The translations under genes were made by a program, and so were the position numbers. Under the pieces are notes generated by a model, which was not told the DNA's origin, did not search any database, and was given only the letters and a program-made list of their open reading frames with translations. Below are positions 46,209-57,823 of a stretch of 64,000 bases of DNA, piece after piece; the stretch's first letter is position 1; the number at the start of each line of letters is the position of its first letter. The stretch spans positions 1-64,000 of the forward strand of contig JAHLKC010000144.1 of the NCBI GenBank assembly GCA_025449115.1, written 5' to 3'. Source of the DNA: Chytridium lagenaria. Taxonomy: Eukaryota; Chytridiomycota; Chytridiomycetes; Chytridiales; Chytridiaceae.

Positions 46209-49200
46209 TCACCTCCACCCCCCTTCCCATCTCATCTCCTCTTCCTGGTCGACATTGACCCACCACCACCACTTAATCTGCACAGACCCACTCAACACGT
46301 GTCCCACATAATCCAGCTGCTGTCTCAATATCCCCGTCAACACAAACTCAATCGGACTGTATAGTCCACCCCACTCCATGCAATCTCCTACACTCCACCT
46401 CATCTTCCTCACAGCCAATAATAACGCATTCTTCCATCTTGGAAGAAGGGGTGACGCCGGTGGCGATTTAAATAGCTAAAAACCACAAAAAAAAATAAAA
46501 AAAAAATATTCAGCGTTTTAACGACAATAAAAAAAAAGGACAGATGCATATTATTTTTTTTCTTTACCTCTCCCCCAGCTGCTCGTACAATCTCTTCAAG
46601 TTCATTCGGCGGTGGCTTCACATTCGGCGTCCGCATACACACTCACTCCCTGCAACAACAATGTCCGTGTCACACTCTGCGCGCTCTTTAAAGACTGTGC
46701 CAACGAAAACCCAAACTTTTCTTCAGTAGCTTTATCCTTTAACAAGAATTTCGCTTCAGCTAAGATTAAAAAAGTCAAAATCACGAACACAAATCATAAC
46801 CTCTAGCACATAAAATAATTAAAGCAATGCCAAACACTCACCCACAAATCGTCCCTCCCTTCTACTCTCCAACAACCATTTATCACTCACAATATGCTTC
46901 CCAGCTGTCAACGCTGCAAGAAATTTCACTGTACGTCGAATCTTGTCTGTCACAAGGTGCGTGCACTCGGACCAAGTCTCCACATTCCTTCCTCCCAGTG
47001 TCTCAACAGTCTAAAGACATGTCATCAGCAACATTCAACGAATCCACCACCAAGAAAGAAAAAAAAAAACACGAAAAACACTCACATCGTTAAAGAAATC
47101 ACCAAGCCCCGTAAACATAATCCTATACTCTTTTGTTTGCAGCGGCTTCTGAGGTGAAGTCCCCGGCGTCCCATCCTTCGCGCGACTCCCACGTTTACTA
47201 AAAGAAAAAAAAATAAATCATTCAACATTCCATCACCTCTCCATTTCCCTTACCTTTTCACCGGCGTTACATCCTCATCCTCTTCCTCAACCACCGACGC
47301 AGGTCTCTTTTTCCCTCTCGACGCCATCCCCGCTTTCCCCCTTTTCCCTCTCCCTTTTCCCCCGGGCGTCTCCTCCTCGTTCCAACCGCGATCCGACGAT
47401 GGCGTCGAGTCCTGTGACGCCTGAGGTGTCACATCAGGGGGGACAGTCGCATCCACATCTTCATCCACCATCGATATCGGTGCAATCCATGTGGAAGACG
47501 CAGAGTGTTCCATCACAGCCGGGGATGACGTTGGAGCCTCCTCGTCTTTTTTTGACGTTTCGGATTCATCTACACCACCCCTTTTTTTCGTGGCCGCACG
47601 TGGTTTCTTTTTGAGGCCCCCATCATCCACCTCATTCACAGAGGGATCCTCTTGATTTTCTATCTCTGATTTCCCCCTCTTCCGTGTTGTTTTCTTGGGT
47701 GTGGGTTTCACCACACTCTTTCGACCCTTCTTTACAGGTGGATCGATCGTCGGTTCTAAAACAAAATTCAATACAACAATCACATCATCTACAACAAAAC
47801 GCACCTGCCTCCGCATCCTCATCCCTATCCACCTTCTTCACCCCTCTCAAACTCCGTCTCCCACTCTTCTCCACATCCTTCACACCCTCCTCCGCCATAC
47901 TCCCTCCCTCCCTCTCACCCTCCCCACCCAAAGAATCCAGCTTCACACCCTCCTCCCCCATACCCCCTCCCTCCCTCTCACCCTCCCCACCCAAAGAATC
48001 CAGCTTCACACCCTCCTCCCCCATACCCCTCCCTCCCTCTCACCCTCCCCACCCAAAGAATCCAGCTTCACACCCTCCTCCCCCATACTCCCCCCCAAAG
48101 GTGTACCCCCTCCCACCAAAGAATCCAGCACAACCGTCTCCGCCTCCGACACCACCCCAGACGACCTCCTCCATCCTCCTCTCACCCCACCCTTCCGCCC
48201 ACCCAAACCCTCAGGCGTGCCTTCCACAAGAACACTGTCTCGATTGACAGGCGTCGCGGCAACCATGTCTGGAGAGGTACCCGGCGTGTGTTTAAGCACA
48301 ACGCCACGACGGGGTCGCGTCGACGGGGTTTTCATGTCCATCGTGGACATGGAGGATGTGTCCTCTGGTTTCGTCGACCAAGATGAGGATGTTCGAGGAC
48401 GACTTTTATGGAACATCACATGTAAATATACTGTGAAAAAAGAATCGCTCACGTACCTGGAATAAGCGCTCTTTGGTGTTTTGTGGAATGAAACAGATGG
48501 AGCAAGATTAGAGTCTTGGGTTGGTTCAACGTTCACTTGTTTCAAGGGTGTCTTTTTGGTATCCTCTGCCTCCCCATCCGTTTCATCATCCTCTTCATCC
48601 ACCTCCGGCTCTCTTTTCACCTCCTCCTTCTTCACCTCCTTCACCTCCTCAATCTTCTCTCCATCCCCCTTCTCATCACCACCCTCCTCCTCCTCATCCG
48701 ACTCCTCCAACACAGTATCCCGCGTCCGTCTCACCCCCGCCTCATCCCCCAGCATCTTCACCGGCGGTGTCGCCGCAACCCGATCCTCCGTCCCCTCCCG
48801 CTCTGGCGTCTCCCCCCCCTCCTCCGACTCCATCATCGACGACAACGCCTCAAACCGTGTCAAGGTGGGTGTTCCAAACGTCACCCTTTTCATCGTCCGT
48901 GTCGGTGAAGACGCAGACGGGCCAGGGGGTGGGGTCGTTGCGGCGGGTTCTTCACCTTCGGTCACATCGTCATCGGTTGTCCCGAGATCTGGGTCGACGA
49001 TGAGCGTGGCGCCACCCCAGTATGGGTCGTTGGGATCTATGGGGATATTGGGGTCCGTGTTGAACAGGGTTGTGGTGGGTGCATGTGGTTTTAAGGCTTC
49101 TTCTTTGGTAAAGATGATTTGGGTTGTTGCGACGCCTGTATGGTTTTCCGTAACCCCAGTCCCATCATGACGTTGTGGTGATGAAACCATCTGCGTGGCG

Positions 49201-50768
49201 TCCGTCATCACCTGTGCAGGGCTAATGCCGGTGACATGGGTGGGTGCCCCATCTGTGCTTGGGATGCGCATTGTTGGGATGATGGGGTTTGGGGATGACG
49301 GGAGGTTTTTGTCGTCATCGGTTTGGACGAGTTGGGTGGGACTTGGATGGGGGGTGGGGAGACGCGGAATGTTGGGGAGATGGTGGGGTTTTTTGGGGAG
49401 GGAATGCGGAGTGTTGGGGATGTGGTTGTGGTGTTGATGTGGAGAGAGAGTTTGGACTGATGTTGGGAATATAGGATATGATGAAAGGCGTTGGAGTTGT
49501 ATGAGCAAGAAAAAAGATGAGGAAAGACGTTGGGAATCATGTTAGAAAAAAGGATGAGAGAACATGAGGAGTACTGGGAAACAAAAAACCAACCAAGGCT
49601 TTGGAATAACATGAATAAAAGCATACCTTGTTTGGTTGTGAAAGAGATTGAGACTGTGTGTTTGGAATCGACTTTAACTCTCCCGAATCTTGAATCAAGT
49701 CATCCATATTCCACTCTACATGCTGAGTCCGTGTATCCCCAACCTCCATTCCCGAGTCCGAACCCATGTCATCAAATATCACGGGATTCCCAAACTCGTC
49801 GTCGTCGTCGTGAGGAACAACACCAGTAGATGGAATCCCCGATCCTGCTGCGTTATGAGTTTCTGAAGATGCGATTTGGGTGGGCGGAACGGTGGCCGCT
49901 GTACCGCTACGAGGTGATGATCCACGACCACCAAGGGAAGTACGTGTGGGGATACTGAGGAGGTCGGCTCTTGTTAAAAGGTCTTCATCATCGTCATCAT
50001 CGTCCAAAGTAACAACCTTGAGAGTAGGAGAAACCTTCTGATCAGCTCCGTTCCCTTCATTCTGCTTCGATCCGACGCTGAATGATCCATTCCGTCTTCC
50101 TCCACCGGTTACAAGCGTGGCGGGTAGATCTTTAATGTCCAAAGGTGCATTCCGAATCTCCTCTATATCCGAGTCAGATTCCGAATCTTCAACTCTCCTC
50201 GTTTTCTTTGCCGACCTTATCGGTCGAGTAATCTGAGAAGAGTTTTCCGATGAAGGGTTTGACGTCAACGTCCTCCCCGATGAATTCTATCCCATCATCA
50301 GTTCCATTCACTTCCAAACTCTTCCTCACCTCATCCGCATCCTGAATCACATCATCACTATATTCCCCCAACCCAATCCCCGGGTTCACCCTTTCATAAA
50401 AACACGTCGTAGGTCCAAACGCAATCATCTTATTATGCGCGAGTTCGTAGAGTTTATTGGGGAAGAGTTTGTACCCTTTCATCCCAATACATGTTCCGTT
50501 GGTCGATTGAAGGTCCTCCACAAAATGTTCTAAACCGTCTTCTGATACCTCTGAAACACACCTATTAGAGATGACGAACGCCGTGGAGAAAGTTACCGAT
50601 GATGGCATGAACGCTGCTTACTCCAACAGTGTCGAGCGAGACGCCATTGAAACGACCCCCGGCTCGACCCACAACGTTGATGCCAGAATTGACCGCTATC
50701 TGCTCTTCTCCTTGTCTATCACTGGCGAGGACTCGAAGATAAGCCACCTGTAGATGGGGATGATGCAA
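46209..50768 (-). CDS. FHA - tandem BRCT DNA-damage mediator (Mdb1/MDC1-like)
   Basis: The N-terminal FHA domain (50768-50390) contains VAYLRVLASD, NVVGRAGGRF and SSVHAIIEVSEDGLEHF. The last crosses a 47-bp intron that restores the frame exactly and leads to VEDLQSTNGTCIG. A very long Ser/Thr/Asp/Glu-rich disordered middle follows, with TP/SP sites, tandem 21-residue repeats and basic KKGRKSVVKPTPKKTTRKRG-type stretches. C-terminal BRCT blocks: EYRIMFTGLGDFFND; KFLAALTAGKHIVSDKW; TPNVKPPPNELEEIVRAAGG; LPRWKNALLLAVRK. FHA plus tandem BRCT is the plan of fission-yeast Mdb1 and vertebrate MDC1, which bind phosphorylated H2A(X) at DNA breaks. Function is inferred from architecture. Indels are visible (for example 48026). 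A first exon starting at 50983 is an alternative. Confidence 0.78.
47878..48090 (-). repeat. 63-bp tandem coding repeats in the FHA-BRCT gene
   Basis: About 3.5 copies of a 63-bp unit encode the 21-residue unit G(S/G)MGEEGVKLDSLGGEGEREG in the disordered middle of the protein. Units are almost identical at the DNA level. One is 62 bp because a C run is four (48026-48029) instead of five (47963-47967). That breaks the frame. Confidence 0.85.
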
Positions 50769-51407
50769 ATGTCAGGGGTGGGAGAGTCGGCCATGCATGG
50801 TGTTTTACGATATAAAACAAGTGCGTCGTTATGGAAGGGATAGACGGCGATACCTACCACTCGCTTATCGTCAATATCATCTTCGAGCCTCTTTCGGAGG
50901 TACAGCGCATGCTCTTTGCTGACTTTCTCCTCGATGCTCAAGAGCACGTCCTCGTCCAACATCTGGAATTTGCTGTTGGACAACTTCGGCCCTCCCTTTC
51001 AACTTGGCCTGGCAAAAGCGAACAGTCAAAGACTTTTATCCCTGTTCTGCTTTACGTTAACGACGATGGGGTATACGTTCAGCACGCGTTATAACTATAT
51101 TCATCCAATGGAAGGATAGAGCGGAGGTGTGGGGTGAAGGTGTGGAAGGGGTTAGTAGTGATAAGTGGCGACGATACATGTTTGGCGAGGAAAGAACAGA
51201 TGGACAGCAGAAATAACCAGGTAATATAGTTTACATCAAGTAAAAGGTGCCAGACTTTTAAAAAAAGTAAAAAGAATATTAATGTCGATAGCGGCGACCC
51301 TCGTCGACAGTTCATGAAACTCATACGTATTAAAAAAAAAAAAAAAGAAAACAGAAAGTGAATTCATCATACAGGCGTCGTCTACGAAAAAAGACCAGGT
51401 GGCTCCA

Positions 51408-51836
51408 TCACTTGTGCTCCACTCTTACAACGCCAAAAATGGTCTCGGTCCCACGATTTAAGATGATATCTTTTGGTATCCAGTCATGATATTCCGGCGC
51501 TAATGATAACTTAAAAAGAGTAGCCCGATTTGAAATCGACGCACTATAGCGGCGTGGATGGTTGAGCAACGTCGACACCATGGCGATAGCGATTGCATAC
51601 GCATCGCAGTCTCGGATACTCATAATCAACGAATGATGATAGAATGACGTCGGGTGAGAAAGATTGGATGATCCACGGAAGGTTATTCGAGTGGAGCTGT
51701 GTAGATGTGGGAAGTTGAGGATTGAGGGTTCCGTCAAGCAAGAGGTATCGTAAGTCAAATGGTAGAATTTGAAACCATTGGGATAATATCTGCTCTCCAA
51801 ATCCGTTTCGACGAAAAGTGGTTCGACAACGCTGTA
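51408..51836 (-). CDS. unknown protein, C-terminal exon
   Basis: A minus-strand open stretch of about 140 codons preceded by a possible 3' splice site near 51836. It encodes VVEPLFVETDLESRYYPNGF...LAPEYHDWIPKDIILNRGTE...VVRVEHK and a stop. Composition is protein-like (aromatic and hydrophobic residues spread evenly), but no family is recognised. Further exons may lie upstream on the minus strand (51900-53100); I cannot join them reliably. Confidence 0.4.
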   Translation of the reverse strand, partial: YSVVEPLFVETDLESRYYPNGFKFYHLTYDTSCLTEPSILNFPHLHSSTRITFRGSSNLSHPTSFYHHSLIMSIRDCDAYAIAIAMVSTLLNHPRRYSASISNRATLFKLSLAPEYHDWIPKDIILNRGTETIFGVVRVEHK

Positions 51837-53148
51837 TTTTAAATGTTAAGACCTCGTGTATCCTGCAGATAAGCTCAATTCACGGCGACGTAATATGCTG
51901 AGAATCTGTCTAAAAGTGCAAATATTCATATCAGTTTACTAACGTCGATGGGTTCCAGAGTTCTAGGTATATCATGGTGCAGTGCCGTCACTGAAAAACT
52001 AAAAGCCCCATTTAATAGTTTTAAAGACTTAGTTTGTAATATTCTAACAAAAAGCGTTGAGTCAAAAGGTATTTCTGAAGGGAGAGCTTTAAAATTACAA
52101 AGAGACTAATGAATATGGGAAGTCGAATCAACAATAGCAAAGAAGAATGCAATAAATATTGTCTCTCACCATGCTAACAATCAAGCCAATACGCATTCGA
52201 GCATACGGAATATTATGCGTATAAAAATAAGTCAGCGTAGAATATTTAAATATGATGGCGTCAACTTACTTATTGCACTGCGAGCAAGAAGATTAAGGCG
52301 TGAAGAAGCTGGAGAGACGGTTCAGATATAATAGCTAACGTCAGCATCGACCGAAATTTGAGTACAGACTTTAACTAGGATGGCCAGAAGCCCTTGGGCT
52401 TGCAGCCATGGAGGCAACTGTTGATTTATATAGTAGCCCTTAAGCATTTGAAGTAATGGAAGAATGCAAGTAAATTGTGAACCTATCTCCAGAAAGGCGA
52501 TCAATTGTGTTAAGATTAATGAAACTTTTAGCAAAGTATCTGTAGAAGACGGTAAATTACTCTCAATCCGCTTTCAAGGCATCAGATTCTCGACTTGACT
52601 CTATTCGTCCAAAAAGTAATCGAAATATTTTCCAAGAACGCGACCAACGAGACTAACTTTTCGATGACAAAACCCTTCAACCCATCATATGTGTCCTTTC
52701 AAAACTCAGAACTTTTCGATACTGAAACCGACCGAACTTCCTTCCTTTTCTCGCATTTTTATGATATTCCATCACACTTTATCTTTGACCGCCGGAAAGG
52801 AAGGCGTGTAGTTTTGAACAAATCAGTCGAAAAACGTTCAGAAAGCATTTTTTTTAAAAAGAGCGACGTACTTACAGGTAAAAATAGGCAAGCAACCATA
52901 GCTGTCCATAGATCGCACTCTTGTTTAAAAGTACGTGATCTCCCAAATGCTCGGTGGCAGTCAAATTCACGGCGATGTGCTCTCCGAGTCCAACTATCTG
53001 TTCAGAATAAGTCTCTTGACGGTAGTCGCGCTGACGGACGACGGGATCGCGATGAGGGACGAGGGGATGGAATAAATTTAAGATTTGAAATCATTTGTAT
53101 GGATGTTCCTACAAAATTGATGAAACAACATACTAAACACTAATAATA
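51837..53148. other. region without a resolved gene model
   Basis: Contains open stretches on both strands (52595-53143 plus; 52322-52534 minus) with no recognised domain. It may hold upstream exons of the unknown minus-strand gene and the promoter of the cytochrome b5 gene. Confidence 0.35.
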
Positions 53149-54108
53149 ATGTCTAATTTCTTGTCGCCTTTCAGTGCCCACTCGAGCAGGCCTCCACGGC
53201 AGCTAGGCGCCACAGCGAGACCAGCATCGCCAGAAAAGCTAGTGCCAGACAGTCTTTCACTTGGATCTGACTCTGACAGCGACAGCAAAAGCGATTCATC
53301 GCAGGACGACGACGAACTGGGTGATGAATCAGAGGAGGTCCTCAACCAGTTTCCCATGCTAAATGGGCCACAGCGAGCAGCAAAGATCCCGACACCATCA
53401 ATTGTGTCGCCTATCGCTTCTTCTTCCACCGCACCGAGCATAGCCAGAGGGCGGAAAAAGGTTCCACTTGAACCTGGACATTCTTCACTTGATTGGTCGA
53501 GGCTCAAGTCTTCCAACACCGATCTTCGAGGTGTCCCTAGAATTTCGCGGTACACGCCATCAGAAATAGCCTTACATAAGAAGAGGGATGATTGCTGGAT
53601 GGCCATTGCTGGAAAAGTTTACAATGTCACCCATTACATGAAGTTTCATCCTGGAGGACAAGGGCAACTCATGAGAGGTGCTGGAAAGGATGCAACGGAA
53701 CTCTACTTCAAGGTACATCCGTGGGTTAACCATGAGAATATTCTGGGAGAGCAATGCCTTGTGGGATATCTGATCCCGGAATCGTCCAAGAGAGAAGAAC
53801 CAGCACCTCGTCCAACTACTTTATCACCAGCAAAGCCTCCTGCATCAAACAATCTTGGCCCCTCCTCATCCTCCTCTCTACCTATTTCTACATCAAAGTT
53901 GGAAGCATCTTCAACAACACCTTTAAACAACACAACAACTACATCAGGCCCTTCTTTCCAATTTGCTGTCCCCGAGATTCCGAAGCGCGTTGCTGTGGCC
54001 ACTGCCGCCTCCGTCTCGTCCTCCTCACACCAGCAGACACCTCTTTTGGACGATAAGAATGTTTTTGAATCTAGCTCTCTCGCGAGTTCTCTTGATGAGC
54101 AATGCTGA
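53149..54108 (+). CDS. cytochrome b5 domain protein (CYB5R4-like b5 domain, no reductase)
   Basis: A single-exon, intact 319-residue ORF. Residues 1-100 are disordered and Ser/Asp-rich. Residues about 104-130 carry KVPLEPGHSSLDWSRL, the conserved lead-in seen before the b5 domain of CYB5R4/Ncb5or. The b5 domain spans about 134-209 (YTPSEIALHKKRDDCW, HPGG at 167-170, heme ligands His167 and His190 in KVHPWVNHENIL). Residues 210-319 are Ser/Pro/Thr-rich and disordered. There is no flavin reductase domain and no membrane anchor. By family it should bind heme and pass electrons to an unidentified partner, possibly soluble. Its lack of introns and frame breaks is unusual for this window. Confidence 0.9.
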   Translation: MSNFLSPFSAHSSRPPRQLGATARPASPEKLVPDSLSLGSDSDSDSKSDSSQDDDELGDESEEVLNQFPMLNGPQRAAKIPTPSIVSPIASSSTAPSIARGRKKVPLEPGHSSLDWSRLKSSNTDLRGVPRISRYTPSEIALHKKRDDCWMAIAGKVYNVTHYMKFHPGGQGQLMRGAGKDATELYFKVHPWVNHENILGEQCLVGYLIPESSKREEPAPRPTTLSPAKPPASNNLGPSSSSSLPISTSKLEASSTTPLNNTTTTSGPSFQFAVPEIPKRVAVATAASVSSSSHQQTPLLDDKNVFESSSLASSLDEQC

Positions 54109-54508
54109 AGCAAGTACTGCGTCGCTAGCGACTCTCCCATGATAATAAAAACCTCCGTCCACTTAAAAGATTTTTATTTTTTGAGAAAAGAAAAAATTTG
54201 AATATACAGAAAGTGAGTGTTGCTGGAGTCCGTCGCCGCAGCTGGAGCAACAAAAGGAATGCATTCCACTCGTTATCTAAAGGTGTCTTTCGAGCATGAG
54301 GTGCGATGGGGATAGTATCCGAGGTGCTGGAGAAGAGTATACTGGGGACCACAACGAGATGGGAAAGTTTTGTCGTGCTTTGCCCTCAACGGTTGACGAC
54401 AGAAATTCCTTCCGGCTGGAATGCACTTTCTTGAACCAAACGCCATCTAACCATATCTATTTCTGTTACTTGCATATGCCGATAAAAAGCTAGCTGAAAG
54501 ACCCATTG

Positions 54509-57300
54509 ATGTCGCTTCAACATCAGCTTCCGGCCAAGCCGAATGCAAGCTTGCCCGCAGTCGAGGACGACCGCCTCGGCGGAGGTAGGGGAAAGTTTAA
54601 TCGCGAGAGAGATGAATCTAGCGGATATGCCAGAAAGGATTCATTCGGTCGGGATAGCAGGGAACCACTAGACCGCAAAAGACGGGATCGTTCGGATAGT
54701 CGAGATGATGGTACGGATCCTGCTAGATGCCTTTTTGATATCGTAGCTATCTTTTTGTTTTAAGCTGAATTTTCTTCTATAGACAGAAGGAAGAGGCGGC
54801 GGTCAATGTCGCCACGGTCCCGCGGCGGTGGTGGTGCTGGTGACGGTAACAAATACGTTCCAAATTACGACAGGGATGGATATATCCCGCCTCCTCGCTA
54901 CAATGGCGGGGCCGGCGGAATGGCTCCAGTCCACGGTGGATATGATTCTGTTAACATAAACTTTATGGATCAGGAAATGGACGCATGTTGGTTTTCTTTC
55001 TTCTTTCCTTTAATTTTTCATGTTACAGAATACTCACTTTTTTTATCAAAGGAATAAAATCGATGATCCTATTGACTTGGACTATCAGATGTCTTTCCGT
55101 CAGTTTATTGAATTCTCAAAATTTAAGCACCGTGAGTCTCGTGCCCGAGGAGAATTGGACGATGAGGAGATTCGCAGACGGTTCCAAACTTATAAGGACA
55201 AGTATCAGGTTAAGATCTTGACCGCTTTCTTTGACGAGCATAAAGGATCAGAATGGTAATGTTTTGCGACTTATTTTTTTAAAAGCTGGTCTGTGGTGCT
55301 AAAGCTTAAATTTTAATGCAGGTTCCGTGAGAAATACCACCCCATTGACTCCCTTCCTCTGCGTGAGGAGGTCCATAAAAGGCAGAAGAGCTTTTTCCCC
55401 AACTTCCTGGACGATATCAGAGCCGGGAAACTTGACGAGATTTCGTTTGATGAGATACCTAGTTCTACCCCTGCTACTGATGCTGTCGAAGATGCCAAGC
55501 CTGCGGATATTATGGATGCGGATGATGCCGAGGTGCCAAAAGAAGATGAAGGGACAGCTCCCGCTGGCGCAGCGGCTTCGACGCTTTCACAAATGCCTAC
55601 TGCAAACCCAGCCGTTTCGCATTTCAAAATCTCCGCGTTGTTCCTCAAGGCGGTACCGCCCACTGTTAAACGTCAACAACTTATTGAGGTTAGTCTTTTT
55701 AAGAAGAGGCATTTTAGATATCATTGCTCACATTGTTTATATATATTTATAGATTTGTAAGAAGGTTGAGGGGTTCTCATATTTGGTCATCAGTGATCCT
55801 CGTCCCGACAAAAAGTTTTACAGATTAGGATGGATAGTTTTTGACGAAGGAGCTGATCTTGAGAAGGCTAGGGAGGAGTTGAATTTGAAAAAAGTAAGCC
55901 ATTCTTATCATTACAATGTCTTACCCATCTTACCCATATTTAGATTGATGATTTTACACTCAACCTTGCACCCCACAACAATATGACAATCCGAAGTCGC
56001 CTTCTTCCTGCTGAATTTAATTCTCCGGAGCGGCTAGAGCGTGATTTGGAGAATGCCCGACGCCTAGTCAAGGCTCTTGATCAGGAGGCTGGATTAACCA
56101 GATTGAGGGTGGTGCTATTGAAGCCATCGAAAGTCGCCTTCAGGATATTGTGTTTAAGCAGGAGGCATATCAAGAGCCGCACAAGGAGGATGACCGCATG
56201 GAGGATGATGAGGAGCATGCAGCTTTAGATCGGGCTGTGGATGGACCTACTCCGGTGTCTACAAAAAAAGTGGGTGTATTTGATATTTTGGAATTTACGT
56301 TCTAATGGATTGTTTACAGACAAAGCTTACTCTGGATATTCTTATTGAATACCTTCGTCGTGTCCATTGGTACGACTTCTACAGCGGCGTCGAAGCTGAT
56401 GGTCCGGAAGACTTTTGCCGCCGTGCCTGGGTCCATATTCGCAAGGCATTTAGCGGCGCCGAGATTGAAAAGGATGCAACCAACTCTAGGCCTTCTCACA
56501 AAAAGTCTGATTATCAGCACTTCTCGGAGCGCCTGGATTCCCGCGTCGCACTCCGTACCCTCGTACTTTCTCCTGGATCCTGGGGAGGCGAGGAGCTTGA
56601 AAAATTGGTGGGAAAAATCCAGAGGCAGAAGTTGACCGGATTCTCACTACCAAGCATGTCGCTAAAATCGAGTCTGAAAAGTATCGATGCAAAGATTGTT
56701 CAAAGTTGTTCCGTGGCGAGGAGTTTGTGAGGAAGCATATCAGATCGAAGCATCCCGAGGTGGTGAAGGAGTTGATGGTGGATGTAGACTTTTATAATGC
56801 TTACGTAAGGGATCCGAATCGCGCGCATTACGCGTATGGTATGCCCAGTGCTACTGGCGGTGTGGGCGGTGCTAGTGGAGGCATTCCTAATTTTGGTGGG
56901 TCGATGAATATGCCGGGTGGAGGAAATCAACCGTCTCCGTGCCTACGGTCTGGCCACCTCCCATGCCCCCCATAATGATGGCTGGCGGGCCGTTGGTGAT
57001 GGGAGCTACTGAATGGGTTCCTGGAGGCGTTGGATATTATAATGGAAGGGAACGAGGCGGACGAAGGATGTATCGTCAAGGCTTGGGCCTCCTGCTCCAC
57101 GTGGTGGAAGAGGTGCTGGTGGTGGAGGACCTCCTCCTTCTAGGTAAGCGTTAGCGTAGATTATTTTACTTTTCTCTTCCGACGCTTTCCTGGCTATTCG
57201 CTAATATTTTAATATGAGTAGGAATATGCCTGTCGACCCTCGCTCACGCAACAGGATTGTTTACGATGATCTAGATGCACCCCAAGGGCGAGAATATTGA
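54509..57300 (+). CDS. ARS2: ARS2/SERRATE homologue (nuclear cap-binding partner)
   Basis: Order: Arg/Ser/Asp-rich N-terminus (RRSMSPRSRGGGGAGD); SFRQFIEFSKFKHRESRARG (DUF3546-type block near 55090); FREKYHPIDSLPLREE; VSHFKISALFLKAVPPTVKR; FYRLGWIVFDEGADLEKARE (RRM-like); LDILIEYLRRVHWYDFYSGV. A C2H2 finger follows (YRCKDCSKLFRGEEFVRKHI with RSKHPEVVKEL, about 56685-56780). A Gly/Pro-rich tail ends RIVYDDLDAPQGREY (stop 57298-57300), matching the conserved ARS2 C-terminus. ARS2 links the cap-binding complex to small-RNA processing, snRNA export and RNA decay; that role is inferred. Introns are short. The frame is broken by single bases near 56093, 56611 (A run), 56940 and 57080, in a gene that is usually essential. 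Confidence 0.9.
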
Positions 57301-57823
57301 GCTTGATTATGATTAAGTTTCTTTAGTCTTATTTTTTTCTCTTCTTTCCTGTCTTCGTTTTTCGCGATTGAGATCCTTTTTTCTGCTTGCTGCTCTTTGA
57401 GTTTAAAGCATAATCACACCTCTTATTCCTGTTTACATACCTTCATTTTCGAATTTTCCTTTCTTATTCTTTCCCCAACCCTCTGACTTCGCTATTGAAT
57501 ATTGACTGACTTCTGTGGGGCTTCACGGACCCCCGTGTTATCTTGTTAGTTTCTTTATCAAATTTTTGATTTCCTTTGTTGAATGCCTGTAGTTGTTGCG
57601 TGTCTGGCGGGTTTTTAGTTTCCTTTATGATTTTGAAGTAAAGAACGTGGATAAACGTAGATTTCGTAAGGTTGTTTGAGTTTGCTTTCGTTTAGAGGCG
57701 TCCAGGGCTATTTTACAGCCAGCTTCATTTTCTACGTGACGTGGACATTTTCTCGTGAAATGCTTATCCGCACTTTTTGTTGATATGATGAGGCACAGGT
57801 TATTATCTGAAACCATCACCACC
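57301..57823. other. ARS2 3' flank and promoter of the next gene
   Basis: T-rich region with no coding signal. It holds the ARS2 3' end and, from about 57600, upstream DNA of the transcription-factor gene. Confidence 0.45.

Noticed and set aside
47684..48465. Pro/Thr-rich plus-strand ORFs across the repeats
   Set aside because: Antisense of the Gly/Glu-rich tandem repeats of the FHA-BRCT gene.
48481..49170. 229-codon plus-strand ORF, Ser/Val-rich
   Set aside because: Antisense of the acidic middle of the FHA-BRCT gene; its length comes from the biased composition.
50770..50983. Separate small gene with a helical ORF upstream of the FHA domain
   Set aside because: It could be an alternative first exon of the FHA-BRCT gene. 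No independent stop, promoter or family supports a separate gene.
52595..53143. 182-codon plus-strand ORF just before the cytochrome b5 gene
   Set aside because: Low-complexity basic tail, no recognisable domain, begins in AT-rich DNA. May overlap minus-strand exons. Not strong enough to annotate.
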